The position numbers were made by a program, and so were the translations under genes. The notes under the pieces are model-generated. The model was given only the letters and a program-made list of their open reading frames with translations. It had not been told where the DNA came from and searched no databases. From Skeletonema tropicum (lineage: Eukaryota; Bacillariophyta; Thalassiosirophyceae; Thalassiosirales; Thalassiosiraceae), in NCBI GenBank assembly GCA_037178625.1, contig CM074145.1, forward strand, positions 1 to 64,000: 64,000 nucleotides of DNA. The letters are read 5' to 3'. Positions 45,697-54,905 of the stretch are shown here, in pieces; the first letter of the stretch is position 1, and each line of letters opens with the position of its first letter.

Positions 45697-45936
45697 CTTC
45701 TCGCTTTCTACGTAGGAAACCATTCAGATCCTACGCTGGTAGGCTCTACTGAGGACTCTACGTGTCCCAACAGTAAACCTTCTCACTAAAATGCACATAT
45801 GCTGATTCCTAGCTAGAACTCTGTAGAATAATTTGGCTGAAAAAATCTGAATTTCCCACCTGTAATAGAAGGGCACCTGCGGCCCCCTATTACGCTGCTC
45901 TGCACTCCATGAACGGGGGCCCCGAGGGCCGATAAA
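45697..45936 (+). repeat. Left inverted repeat flanking the gag-pol fragment
   Basis: About 240 bp that align imperfectly with the reverse complement of 49,706-49,954. Shared blocks in order are CTTCTCGCTTTCTACGTAGG, CTCTACGTGTCCC, GTAAACCTTCTCACTAAA, CTGATTCCTA, CTGTAGAA, GGGCACCT, CGGCCCC and GGGGCCCCGAGGGCCGA. I estimate roughly 70% identity. The outer part is also the end of the 3' flank of helicase copies A, B1 and C. Confidence 0.75.
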
Positions 45937-47926
45937 TCACCAGCTTCTGTCCAAGCAGCATACCTTTGAATTCTTTCAAGAGTTCGACGATAGAAAGCAA
46001 TTCAAGTTCCGTCACAGTGTACTTCATTTGCGCGGCAGTTAACTTCCGGCTGAAAAAGGCAATGGGACGGTTATTTTGCGTAATCACTCCCCCAAGCTGG
46101 CGAGTTGAAGCATCAGTAAAGATAGTGAACTCTTCACCGAAGTTCGGGTAGGCCAGGATAACATCTCGGGCGATTACCTTCTTGATCTCATCAAAAGCAT
46201 CCTGATGAACCTGCTCCCACCGCCACGGCGGCTTCTTTTTGGTAGAGCGTTTAGTGGTTCCACATTCTCCAACTAGATCAGTGAGTGGAGCGAGGAGCTG
46301 TGTTCTTGACACCCACAAGTCACGGTAATACTGAATAATACCGAGGCAACGTCGAAGATCTTTCACGTTACGAGGTGGTTTGAGAGCAAGGATAGCGGCG
46401 ACTTTGGAATGTTGTGGTGCAATTCCTTGTTTGGTGAGATGATACCCAAGGTAATCAATCTCTACGGCTGCGAATTTACTTTTGGCTGCGTTGACTTGCA
46501 GACCAGCGTCGCTTAATTTTTGTAATACCACGTCGAGTTTCTCCAGGTGGTCCTCAAAGGTTCCTTTGGATAGGCAGAGCAAATCATCAATGTAAGCCTG
46601 CACGTAGTCCAACTCAGCAAAGAGTGAACTCATTTTACTTTGGAAGATGTCCGGGCTACAAGCAACTCCCATTGGAAGTCTTTTGTACCTGTAAATTCCC
46701 CAAGGAAATACAATGGCGCAAATCTTCATCGTCTCGAGATCAAGCTTCAAATGGTAATATCCCATATTGAGATCAATCGCTGAGGCAAAAGTAAAGCCTT
46801 CCATCTGTTGCAACATACCCGATACCTTAGGAAGCGGGAAGGGGCGTCGCACTAGCGCTTTGTTAAGCTGGCGGAAGTCGGAGAGGAAGCGGACTGTGCC
46901 GTCTGACTTAGGAATAATAAAAGATGACCTGAGCCAGTCTGCTTGTTGTACCTGCTCCAGAACTCCTATATCAATTAAGCGTTGAAGTTCTTTCATAATT
47001 GTTGCTTTGTGTATCTGTGGGACATCAAACGGTCTACCACGGAACGGTTTCACATCTGGCTTAAGCTCAAAATGGACTTCCTCACCTTTCCATTCACCGA
47101 GAGATCCGCTAAACATCTTCTCATGTTTCTTGAGTAAGTTGAGTAGTTGAAGTCTCTGCATTCTGGAGAGATGAGAGCAATTTTCATCGACGATCTTTTC
47201 TAGATCGGCGGCTTCATACTTGGCATCCAAAATCTTGACGGCTCTATCAGTCTCCTCTTTAGTTGACTGAGGCTCTAGGGCTTCACTATAGATGTTCATC
47301 AAGACGTTTTCATCTTTGAATTTGTCCTTGTTTTTCATAGGACGGGAGATGCCATCAATTTCAAGGACTTTCTCTTTGAAATGCATAGTAACTCCCCAAG
47401 CATGAAGGGTTTTAACACCAATAATGGCGTCGTATTGAACGCTCCTCCTGTTGTGGATGCGTCTGATGTCAGCAGTACAAGACATAATCTTACTTTGAGA
47501 ATACTCCGGAAGCAAGAAAGATAGTTCTGCGACTTCACTTGTGTTGAACTGGCCATTGGACGTGGTCCACACATTTGGATGAGCTAGAGGTATAGGGTCA
47601 AAAGCCTTTACTTCTTCATCGGGCAGAAAGATGATGTCATCATCTGCACCGGAGTCAAGTAATAAAACCAAGGGGCGTGAGTTACGGTTTCCCTTCTTGG
47701 TCAGGGACGCTGCGACAACAACAGTCTTAAGTCCATTTCCCCTGATTACTTTTTGACAAAGCGATGCGTGCATGTCTTTTACACCGCTCCAATCGGGTAT
47801 GACACCTTTAATCGGCGAATGGTCAAGGTTATACAAATCAAAATCGATAGTATTAGGTTTCCTTCGTTTAACTGAACGTTCATAAGAATCAGATTCATTA
47901 TTTAGTTTTAAGTTTCTATTTTCCAT
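45890..47926 (-). CDS. pol: Retrotransposon Pol, truncated: protease, RT, partial RNase H
   Basis: 678-codon frame starting at an ATG 21 nt after the gag stop and in the same frame as gag. Aspartic protease signature DSGA is at residues 91-94. RT spans about 290-535, with FLSDFRQLNKAL, AIDLNMGYYHL (catalytic Asp about 385), PMGVACSPDIFQ and YIDD (445-448). RNase H starts near 600 with TDAS and has TELELL, as in Ty3/gypsy elements. Retroelement homology stops at residue 665 (KLVIY); the last 13 residues are read from the flanking inverted repeat. The rest of RNase H and all of integrase are absent, so it cannot mobilise on its own. The frame has no internal stops, which suggests a fairly recent truncation. 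Confidence 0.9.
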   Translation of the reverse strand: MENRNLKLNNESDSYERSVKRRKPNTIDFDLYNLDHSPIKGVIPDWSGVKDMHASLCQKVIRGNGLKTVVVAASLTKKGNRNSRPLVLLLDSGADDDIIFLPDEEVKAFDPIPLAHPNVWTTSNGQFNTSEVAELSFLLPEYSQSKIMSCTADIRRIHNRRSVQYDAIIGVKTLHAWGVTMHFKEKVLEIDGISRPMKNKDKFKDENVLMNIYSEALEPQSTKEETDRAVKILDAKYEAADLEKIVDENCSHLSRMQRLQLLNLLKKHEKMFSGSLGEWKGEEVHFELKPDVKPFRGRPFDVPQIHKATIMKELQRLIDIGVLEQVQQADWLRSSFIIPKSDGTVRFLSDFRQLNKALVRRPFPLPKVSGMLQQMEGFTFASAIDLNMGYYHLKLDLETMKICAIVFPWGIYRYKRLPMGVACSPDIFQSKMSSLFAELDYVQAYIDDLLCLSKGTFEDHLEKLDVVLQKLSDAGLQVNAAKSKFAAVEIDYLGYHLTKQGIAPQHSKVAAILALKPPRNVKDLRRCLGIIQYYRDLWVSRTQLLAPLTDLVGECGTTKRSTKKKPPWRWEQVHQDAFDEIKKVIARDVILAYPNFGEEFTIFTDASTRQLGGVITQNNRPIAFFSRKLTAAQMKYTVTELELLSIVELLKEFKGMLLGQKLVIYRPSGPPFMECRAA

Positions 47927-47947
47927 TCGAGTGTCGGACCCAATGAT

Positions 47948-49600
47948 TCAATAGTCATCTCGACGGCGATAGCTACGGCTGCGTCGATGGTATTCAGGAC
48001 TACGAGAGCGAGACCTAGAGCGAGAACGAGAGCGCTCACGTCGGTCATGCCTGTAATGATCACGGCCGCCACCACCAGAACGCATGTCTCTGAGTGCGGC
48101 TGCAATTTCGCTTTTGATGAGGTCCTTCACAGATCCTTCTTCTTTTTCGTGATCGCGTAGTTGACGGTTTTCACCATCACGCCTCTTCTTTTGACCATTG
48201 ACTTCGTAGTTGCGGCATTTATTCGTAGGATGGGTAAACCAAGCGTTGACTCCATTCTTCTGACAGTTGCCACACCCACCTTCTTTGGGATTTTCAGGCG
48301 TAGGTTTAGTACTTGGATTGCCACCACCCCCACCTCCACCGCCACCTCCACCATTCTTCTTCTGGTTTCTAGGGTTGGGGTTGGAAGCTCTGTTCTTGGT
48401 AGACTTATCCTTTTCATTTGAAGCGCGTTGGGTCTTCTGATGAGCCAAGATGGCGTCAATGCGAGCGACCAAAGGCTCCAGCTCTGTTTCAAGTGGACGA
48501 TTTGGAGACATCACTCGAAGAGAATCCCTAACCTCTCTGGGCATGCTGGCCAAGACAATCTTGCACAGCTCCACTTCGTTGTAGGGAACATTGGCACGTG
48601 GAATATCATCGTTGTCTGCGTACTGTTCATCATCTTTGTAGGTGGTAAGGAGACGTAGATATTGATTGATTGCTGTGATCATCCCTACCCAAGCCTTGCA
48701 TGTGAATGCACGATGGAATTTAATGTTGGATTCCAAGTAGCTTCTGGTTGCTTCCGCGAGGCCATAACCATGTTGCTCGACTAACAATAAATTAGCGCAC
48801 TTGAGAATATCCTTAAGAGTTTTCAAACGAGGCCCTGTTTCTGCTTGAGTGCAGAGCATCGCTTTACGACACATCAAGTAGTCTGATGTTTCGTCTTTGT
48901 CATCGAAGACCGTCCCTGTGTAAGACATCAGAGGGATCATTATTTTGGAAGTGTCAATGGCGTCCTTGCAAAATGCATGGTTGACTGCCCTCCACTTCTT
49001 CACTTGGTGCGGCTCACCCTGATTGAAGTAGTTGTCGATGATGACAGCGAATTTCTTATCGAAATGACCCATGAGCTTTCCAAGCATACCTCCTGCACGT
49101 TCTGCATTATCATTCAGAGCGTTCACATGATGGCTGATTTGCTTTTTATGCTGCGAGAGTGTCTTTTTCAATTCGTCGATGTCCTTCTTAGCGAGAGGAT
49201 CACCGGAGATACCGTTGAATTTGTTTGCGATGTCGGCTTCTAGCTCGGACGCTTTTTGTTGATGGGAGATGAGTTGAGTCATGAGCTTCTTCTCATGATC
49301 GTCCCAACCAAGCTCGAAGATTAGACTTTCATATTCGATGAGTTTGAGTACCATGTAGGTATGTTGTCCAACATTGTGTGGAAGGGAATAGTACGTTACC
49401 GTAGTTTTGGCATGATTAGTTGATCCGCCATCGATAGTCCATTTCCGACCATTGGCAATCTTGGCAACTGGAAAGATGGGAAAGACGACTTTGTCTTTAT
49501 CCTCGATGTATCCACGAGTTACCTGAGATTCTTTTGGCCGTTTGTCCTCGGTGAGAGTGTTGTAGGCCAAGTAAATCGAAGCTAATTCATTTTGCGACAT
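47948..49600 (-). CDS. gag: Retrotransposon Gag-like protein with zinc knuckle and RS tail
   Basis: Likely 550 residues from the ATG at 49,600 (MSQNELAS). The open frame continues 70 codons further upstream without an ATG and enters the flanking inverted repeat, so that part is not Gag. The central region is alpha-helical-looking and charged, with no strong motif, as in many Gag proteins. Towards the C-terminus come a polyglycine run, a Cys-His box CX2CX10HX4C (CGNCQKNG to THPTNKC), then an Arg/Ser-rich tail (SRSRSRSRS) ending at RRDDY and a TGA. The knuckle has a longer central loop than the retroviral CX2CX4HX4C. Its position directly before Pol supports the Gag call; sequence alone gives no close family. 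Confidence 0.8.
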   Translation of the reverse strand: MSQNELASIYLAYNTLTEDKRPKESQVTRGYIEDKDKVVFPIFPVAKIANGRKWTIDGGSTNHAKTTVTYYSLPHNVGQHTYMVLKLIEYESLIFELGWDDHEKKLMTQLISHQQKASELEADIANKFNGISGDPLAKKDIDELKKTLSQHKKQISHHVNALNDNAERAGGMLGKLMGHFDKKFAVIIDNYFNQGEPHQVKKWRAVNHAFCKDAIDTSKIMIPLMSYTGTVFDDKDETSDYLMCRKAMLCTQAETGPRLKTLKDILKCANLLLVEQHGYGLAEATRSYLESNIKFHRAFTCKAWVGMITAINQYLRLLTTYKDDEQYADNDDIPRANVPYNEVELCKIVLASMPREVRDSLRVMSPNRPLETELEPLVARIDAILAHQKTQRASNEKDKSTKNRASNPNPRNQKKNGGGGGGGGGGGNPSTKPTPENPKEGGCGNCQKNGVNAWFTHPTNKCRNYEVNGQKKRRDGENRQLRDHEKEEGSVKDLIKSEIAAALRDMRSGGGGRDHYRHDRRERSRSRSRSRSRSPEYHRRSRSYRRRDDY

Positions 49601-49705
49601 GATAATGATCAGTCCTTCTGATATTTCACCAGGATGGAAGATTCTTCTCGTTTCGAGGTATCTGGTAGCTTTCTGCGGTGCTTGTCGACGAGAGCACTTG
49701 TTATT
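49601..49705 (-). other. Untranslated leader between inverted repeat and gag
   Basis: About 105 bp from the end of the right inverted repeat to the gag ATG. It contains CATCCTGGTGAAATATCAG, which faintly resembles a tRNA primer binding site (TGG followed by ATCAG) but is not convincing. Confidence 0.35.
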
Positions 49706-49954
49706 TTCGGCCCTCGGGGCCCCGGGTCGAAACAAGCGCAGTGAAGTGTCGATAACGGGGCCGGGAGGTGCCCAACCCCTTATGGTCACAAATTCTCCAT
49801 TTTTTTCCAAACTTTTTTCTACAGGGATCTTGGTAGGAATCAGTATAGTAGCTATTTAGTGAGAAGGTTTACCTGGGGGACACGTAGAGGCTCTGTAGAC
49901 CCATACCGCTGTAGAATTTGTACTTGTTCCTACGTAGAAAGCGAGAAGTACCTG
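49706..49954 (-). repeat. Right inverted repeat flanking the gag-pol fragment
   Basis: Reverse-complement partner of 45,697-45,936. Its inner end carries CGGCCCTCGGGGCCCC (49,709-49,724), the exact reverse complement of the GGGGCCCCGAGGGCCG block on the left. Its outer end carries CCTACGTAGAAAGCGAGAAG. The inner GGCCC-TCG-GGGCC can form a 5-bp GC hairpin. Confidence 0.75.
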
Positions 49955-50169
49955 GCTTAAATGCGCATTTTACAGAAATTGATTGGCTATATCTGTCGAG
50001 GATACCGTCATTCGCAGAAAGAAATGCAGGTATATTGTCATTATAGGTGACATGTTTCTTCATCACGAGAAATATTCTCCCTTTGTTGTATCTGTCAATT
50101 GAAAATAATTTTGTCTTCAAGACAAATTTATTTTCCATGCAAGTTGTGAATATGGCATTGTATCGTCCA
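49955..50169 (-). other. 3' flank of helicase copy B1 with terminal hairpin
   Basis: Downstream of the B1 stop (minus strand). Around 50,104-50,132 the sequence is an inverted repeat with arms near AATTTTGTCTT and AAGACAAATTTATT, one mismatch, centred on 50,118. GCGCATTTAAG and GGTACTTCTCGC match the flanks of copies A and C. A short open frame here has no recognisable protein. Confidence 0.6.
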
Positions 50170-50882
50170 CTAGGAAAAATAATCGCGTGGCAATTGGTAT
50201 TCTTTCTTCGCTTCTTTCCATTTTTTGTTTGGGTTGGTTATGATTTCGGTGATGCGGTTCGTCAGGTCCTCTCTATTTTTTATTAAAGTACCACTCACTG
50301 CCTTTTGGTAAGTTGTTTTCGTCATTTCATCAAGCTTTCTTTTGTTGTATCTTGTCTTGGTTTCTTCTGCCTTGCCGTCAAGGTATTTGACCCATTTGTC
50401 CCGCTTCTTGAAGAGTTTGCAGAGTTGGCCATCTTGGTTCGTCTTGCAATTGTGTAACCGTTCTACAGACACGCTCGGCCCTGTCCAATAAATGGCACTA
50501 TCCGTCGGGTGCATAACATTTTTGGAACCAAGTGTTTTGCCCCTGCTGGTAGCAACGTATCCTGTCCCAAGGCACTGGCTTCTCTCCCAGAGCTCATCTG
50601 ACGGATCTATCACCATGCGATTCCATCGATCGTCCTTGCCGAACCCGGCCTCCATGCCCTGGCAGCGGTGTATTGTGATTGCGAATGCAATTTGCAGGGG
50701 CATGAACGTGGCAGTACAGCATCCTTTGTTGCAGATGTGAGTGTAGGGTGGTATTGGCACGTGCTGAGTGGAGTGGTGGAGTGGAGTGATTGCAAATTTG
50801 TGTAAAGAGGGATGATTGATCAGTGCCATGCTATATTTCGAGTTCAAGAATACATTTCTACTTTCACTCACCGTTGGATTCT
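50120..50882 (-). repeat. Direct repeat partner 1 (B1 3' end)
   Basis: Nearly identical to 52,489-53,251, offset 2,369 bp. It covers the end of exon 1, the intron, exon 2 and part of the 3' flank to the hairpin. Differences are scattered single bases (for example ITNPNKKWKEAK against ITSPNKKWKETK at the C-terminus). Confidence 0.9.
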
Positions 50883-52425
50883 TTTTGTCCCAGGGTTCAA
50901 TGCCTTGCCGCGGTTTGAAGTATGGGAAATCAACGACTATATACTTTGGGAGGGATTCAACACCATTTGTGTTTGGTCCTACGGAGTGCTGCTCGTCATA
51001 AACGATGTCAATCACCTTCCCAATCGCTCCAACGTACAGGCCAGAGTTCGGATCAATGTTCGCTGTCTCCAGGCACACGTGCACACCAACGCAAACGTCT
51101 AAAGTGTACAACATCTTTTTGCCGAAGAAATGCGACTGGTACACAGTGGGATTGCCAACCATGTTGCTCCTGAATTGGCATCTGAGCCGTGCTACCGGTA
51201 CTGACAGCCGTTTCTGTGTTTTTACGAGCATTTTGACATTTTGCTTATTCATTTCCTCCCGTTTTGCGTAGGCATGCAATGTTTTTGGATCGTCCTCGAT
51301 AGTGTCTCTGAACTTGGAGGAATAGTAGCTTAAATGCAAGTTGATCAGACGACGTGCGTCCTCCTTTGTTTGATCGCCCACTCTCATTCTGTTCATCAAT
51401 TCGCAGTCGTCCTTGTCTTGTGTCCGGAAGTTTCGAGTCAATTTGAACACATTATCTACCATCATGACAGTAAGAATGTAACAACCTTCGTACTCGCATA
51501 CCTGGTTGTTCTTGCTTCTTGCAGTCATTGATTGGGGTCTCTGATTACTGTGATACTTGTCATATCCGCTTATGGCTCCATTCTTGTCCGTTGGGGGCAA
51601 TTGAAAATCGTCACCGAACAACAGTACAACAGGAACACCACCCCACAGCTCCGTGTTATTGTGACCGTAAAATGCGCATTCTCGAACGTGCTCTTCAGCT
51701 CCATATGTCACGTGTGAGTTCATCATGCTTCTCTCGTCGACCATCAAGACAAGAAGTTCCTTGAGCTTCTTTTGAAGCTCTTTCTTCCTTTCAGCATTCA
51801 AAGATGCCCATGGCACCTGCACGTTAATACCAAGAAGGGAATGCAGCGTGCAGCCCTTGACATTATAAGCAGCACTGCCTGACGGTGCGGCAACTTGGAC
51901 TGTGTTGTTCACGTTGGTCATCTCTCTTATGATGGATATGATAGTGCTTATGACATGTGACTTCCCACATCCGCCCATGCCAGTAATGGTGGCTCGCAGT
52001 GGCAAGTAGTCTTCGTCGTTCTCTAGGAACTTGACAACTGTATCGACCGTCGCGAGCACTATCATTCGTTGTTCGTCGGATAGGTCGTTGATGTCATACT
52101 TTGTACCATCTGATTTTGTGGGAATATCAGTTGGATCATTCTCATCATTTAGTACCTTGGTAGCATGATCCCTAATCATGATCGTGTACTCCTCCCCAGG
52201 CATTGTTATGTCCCTATCTCCCTGGAAGAAGCTCGCCGACCAATCGTGGTTCAATCCTATGTCCACTGTCATGTTTTCCGCAAGGATCGGGTTGGTCTTC
52301 ATGTCAGTTAACTGGCTGGAATGGAAAAAGTTCAGGAATTGTTCCGCGTCTTCTGGATCGAGATCGTCTATGTTGACATCTGCCTGAATAGTGCCCTGCT
52401 TCGCCACTACCTCAATTCTCTTCTT
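50170..52425 (-). pseudogene. Helitron-like PIF1-family helicase, copy B1 (5'-truncated)
   Basis: Exon 1 remnant is 52,425-50,872, intron 50,871-50,764, exon 2 50,763-50,170. Motifs include GMGGCGKS, APSGSAAYNVKG, LVLMVDERSM, GDDFQLPP, ITIHRCQGMEAGF and YVATSRGKTLG. Homology to copy A starts only at KKRIEVVAKQG (copy A residue about 173), so the N-terminal linker is gone. The open frame reaches 52,590, but the extra 55 codons come from the 3' end of copy B2 read in another frame, so the apparent 806-residue protein is a chimera. The intron is 108 nt, a multiple of three and free of stops, so the frame runs straight through it. It is diverged in protein sequence from copy A and nearly identical to B2 over exon 2. 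Confidence 0.85.
50764..50871 (-). other. Stop-free 108-nt intron of helicase copy B1
   Basis: Donor GTGAGTGAAAG after AATCCAACG and acceptor CCACTCAG before CACGTGCCAATACC, at the same positions as the introns of copies A and C, which do contain stops. Here the 36 codons are open, so unspliced transcript would add 36 residues. Confidence 0.8.
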
Positions 52426-52472
52426 GTATCCTTTATTGATTGTCGTTAATTTGTCATGTTGCCGCGATTGAT

Positions 52473-52501
52473 AATAAATTTGTCTTGAAGACAAATTTAT
52501 T
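52473..52501. repeat. 29-nt perfect inverted repeat (14-bp arms) at the B1/B2 boundary
   Basis: AATAAATTTGTCTT, a single G, then AAGACAAATTTATT. The homologous site at 50,104-50,132 has one mismatch. Homology between the two direct-repeat copies ends at this hairpin, so it may be the 3' terminal structure of the helicase element or a recombination point. Confidence 0.8.
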
Positions 52502-52538
52502 TTCCATGCAAGTTGTGAATATCGCATTGTATCGTCCA

Positions 52539-53251
52539 CTAGGCAAAATAATCGCGTGGCAATTGGTATTCTTTCTTCGTTTCTTTCCATTTTTTGTTTG
52601 GGCTGGTTATGATTTCGGTGATGCGGTTCGTCAGGTCCTCTCTATTCTTTATTAAAGTACCACTCACTGCCTTTTGATAAGTTGTTTTCGTCATTTCATC
52701 AAGCTTTCTTTTGTTGTATCTTGTCTTGGTTTCTTCTGCCTTGCCGTCAAGGTACTTGACCCATTTGTCCCGCTTCTTGAAGAGTTTGCAGAGTTGGCCA
52801 TCTTGGTTCGTCTTGCAATTGTGTAACCGTTCTACAGACACGCTCGGCCCTGTCCAATAAATGGCACTATCCGTCGGGTGCATAACATTTTTGGAACCAA
52901 GTGTTTTGCCCCTGCTGGTAGCAACGTATCCTGTCCCAAGGCACTGGCTTCTCTCCCAGAGCTCATCTGACGGATCTATCACCATGCGATTCCATCGATC
53001 GTCCTTGCCGAACCCGGCCTCCATGCCCTGGCAGCGGTGTATTGTGATTGCGAATGCAATTTGCAGGGGCATGAACGTGGCAGTACAGCATCCTTTGTTG
53101 CAGATGTGAGTGTAGGGTGGTATTGGCACGTGCTGAGTGGAGTGGTGGAGTGGAGTGATTGCAAATTTGTGTAAAGAGGGATGATTGATCAGTGCCATGC
53201 TATATTTCGAATTCAAGAATACATTTCTACATTCACTCACCGTTGGATTCC
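52539..53251 (-). pseudogene. Helicase copy B2, 3' fragment only
   Basis: Contains the last 11 bp of exon 1 (GAATCCAACG), the 108-nt intron (53,240-53,133) and exon 2 (53,132-52,539) with ITIHRCQGMEAGF and YVATSRGKTLG, ending DYFA. It has no ATPase motifs and cannot be a functional helicase. Upstream sequence beyond 53,251 belongs to a different gene, which is joined out of frame with the helicase. It is a tandem partial duplicate of B1. Confidence 0.88.
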
Positions 53252-54905
53252 CTTTTCCGACAGCTCTCCCAACATAGATCCAATAGTTCCAGACGCTTTT
53301 GTGTTCTGTGGAATTTCTCCAACTCCAACTGGCCGAGCTGCATTGCCATTATTGCTACGAAATACACCAGCATCGTCTGCTTCCAAGGGGGCGTTATCAA
53401 CATTACCAACACCCATATTGGTGCCATCATTATCACGTTCTCCTGACAGTCTAGCAACCGAAGTAGCATTACGACACGGATAATCCTTCACGGTAGAACC
53501 AGAAGACTCATGAAACAGGCGGTCGAGACAGCTGCGCGGAAGTCTACTGGTAGACGGAGAATCATATAAATGATCGCGAATGGTTTGGCGGCCCACAAGA
53601 CTGCGATCTTCTGAGCAGCGGCGATATGCGCGAACAGTAGCAGGTTGTTCCCCAGCATGATACAGCAACGCCGGAAGATTAGTTGGGTCAACTGCTGACT
53701 CCTCATCAGAAGGAGTAGACGCTGGTATGTCCGTTTCAGACGGATGATGAGTATTCACTGGAGTTGCGGCACTACCATTGCTCTCTTTAGGGCACTGCTG
53801 TTCGATGTCATAATTTTTTGATGATTGCTTTAACTTTAACAAAGAACTCGCCTGCTCGACAACGTCATAATCATTATTATTATCGCATGATCTCCATGAT
53901 TTGCATGATGCATCAAATGCTTCTGCCTGCTCAAAGTTAGTGCATCTAACATGAGCGGGAGAGATGCAATCGCCTTGCTTTGTCTGCAGAAGAGGTATAT
54001 CATGCTCGTTCTTGTTGTTGTCGACAACATCTTTTTTGTTGCCCGCTGTCACACCGCCATTGCTGAAGTAAATGAAAATAGGGATAAGTAAGGATAAGTG
54101 ATTAGTTTTTGACATGACGACATTCATATGGGAGAAACAATACCAGTTCAAGTTTAAAATAAATTTGCATACATCACAATTTTATTTTTGGCATGAACTC
54201 TATGGAAGGTTAATACCACACAGCAAAAAGCGACTTAAATGTAGATGAATGAGCGATCCTTTCTATGTTCGTACGATCACTCTACGTAATGTTTTACGCA
54301 GTGTTAAGCGTTTCGCTTATACATGAAATTCTGAATCACATAAGACGCTTCTTCCAATTTCAGCTCATCTTAACAATACACTTTCGGACTTACCCATTAG
54401 ACAATACGCTGGAACACTCTGGAGCAGCCAACGACTGCAAGTTATGACTGTTATTTACACAACGGCCATAATTCATTATTCCAGCTTTGCTTTCTGCATC
54501 CGATTTGTAGAACTGAGCCGAGCTTGAACCGTTACAGGTAACGTTGCGATTGGAAATGACATTGTAAGCGATAGATAATTGTTCCTGTCTGGTGCGATAT
54601 AGATCCATTACGCATCCTAGCTCAGACAATACATGTTTTAGTTCACGCATATTGCAAGAGGAAAGAACAAGCCTCAGAAGAGTATGTGGATCAGTAGAGT
54701 GTTCGAAGCATGGATTGCGCGATGATTGTAATTCTACTATTTCGCGGATGATATGATCGCCTACACGCACTTTCGGCCATTGGACTTTGTAAATTATTTG
54801 ACGAATAGACAGAAATGAGCATCTAACACCCTTCCGAGCGCTCTTGCTGTTCACGTCGGAAGAGGATGGTTGCTGTTGCTGCGCTTTCTCTCTTGAAGTG
54901 TGCAT
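53237..54905 (-). CDS. Unrecognised two-exon protein, family member 1 (upstream of helicase B2)
   Basis: Reconstructed as exon 1 54,905-54,394, a 331-nt intron (GTAAGTCC to TTACTTCAG) and exon 2 54,062-53,237. The exons join in phase 2 and total 446 codons including stop. Residues about 40-120 contain WPKVRVGDHI and LLRLVLSSCNMRELKHVLSEL, which align with family member 2 at 58,012-58,792: W-x2-VR-x2-D-x-I, then LL-x3-LS, K and LxEL at nearly the same spacing. Exon 2 is hydrophilic and rich in Ser, Asp, Asn and Thr without a known domain. The last codons (KGIQR) lie in the helicase B2 homology, so the original C-terminus may be lost. I do not recognise the family. Alternative: two separate single-exon genes. 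Confidence 0.5.

Larger units (their letters stand above)
45932..49705 (-). mobile_element. Truncated Ty3/gypsy-type retrotransposon (gag-pol, no integrase)
   Basis: Minus-strand gag and pol with protease, reverse transcriptase and the start of RNase H. Integrase and the end of RNase H are missing; pol breaks exactly where the left inverted repeat begins. Direct LTRs are not visible; instead inverted repeats related to helicase-element 3' flanks sit on both sides. I see no confident primer binding site. It is an endogenous transposon fragment rather than a complete element. Confidence 0.85.

Noticed and set aside
45932..49705. DIRS-type element because of inverted repeats
   Set aside because: RT and RNase H are Ty3/gypsy-like, an aspartic protease is present, and no tyrosine recombinase is seen.
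50170..52590. An intact 806-residue helicase gene
   Set aside because: The first 55 codons are copy B2 3' sequence in another frame, and the reading crosses a shared intron.
53233..53469. Overlapping small frames around the helicase B2 boundary
   Set aside because: They are out-of-frame shadows of family member 1 exon 2 and the helicase exon.
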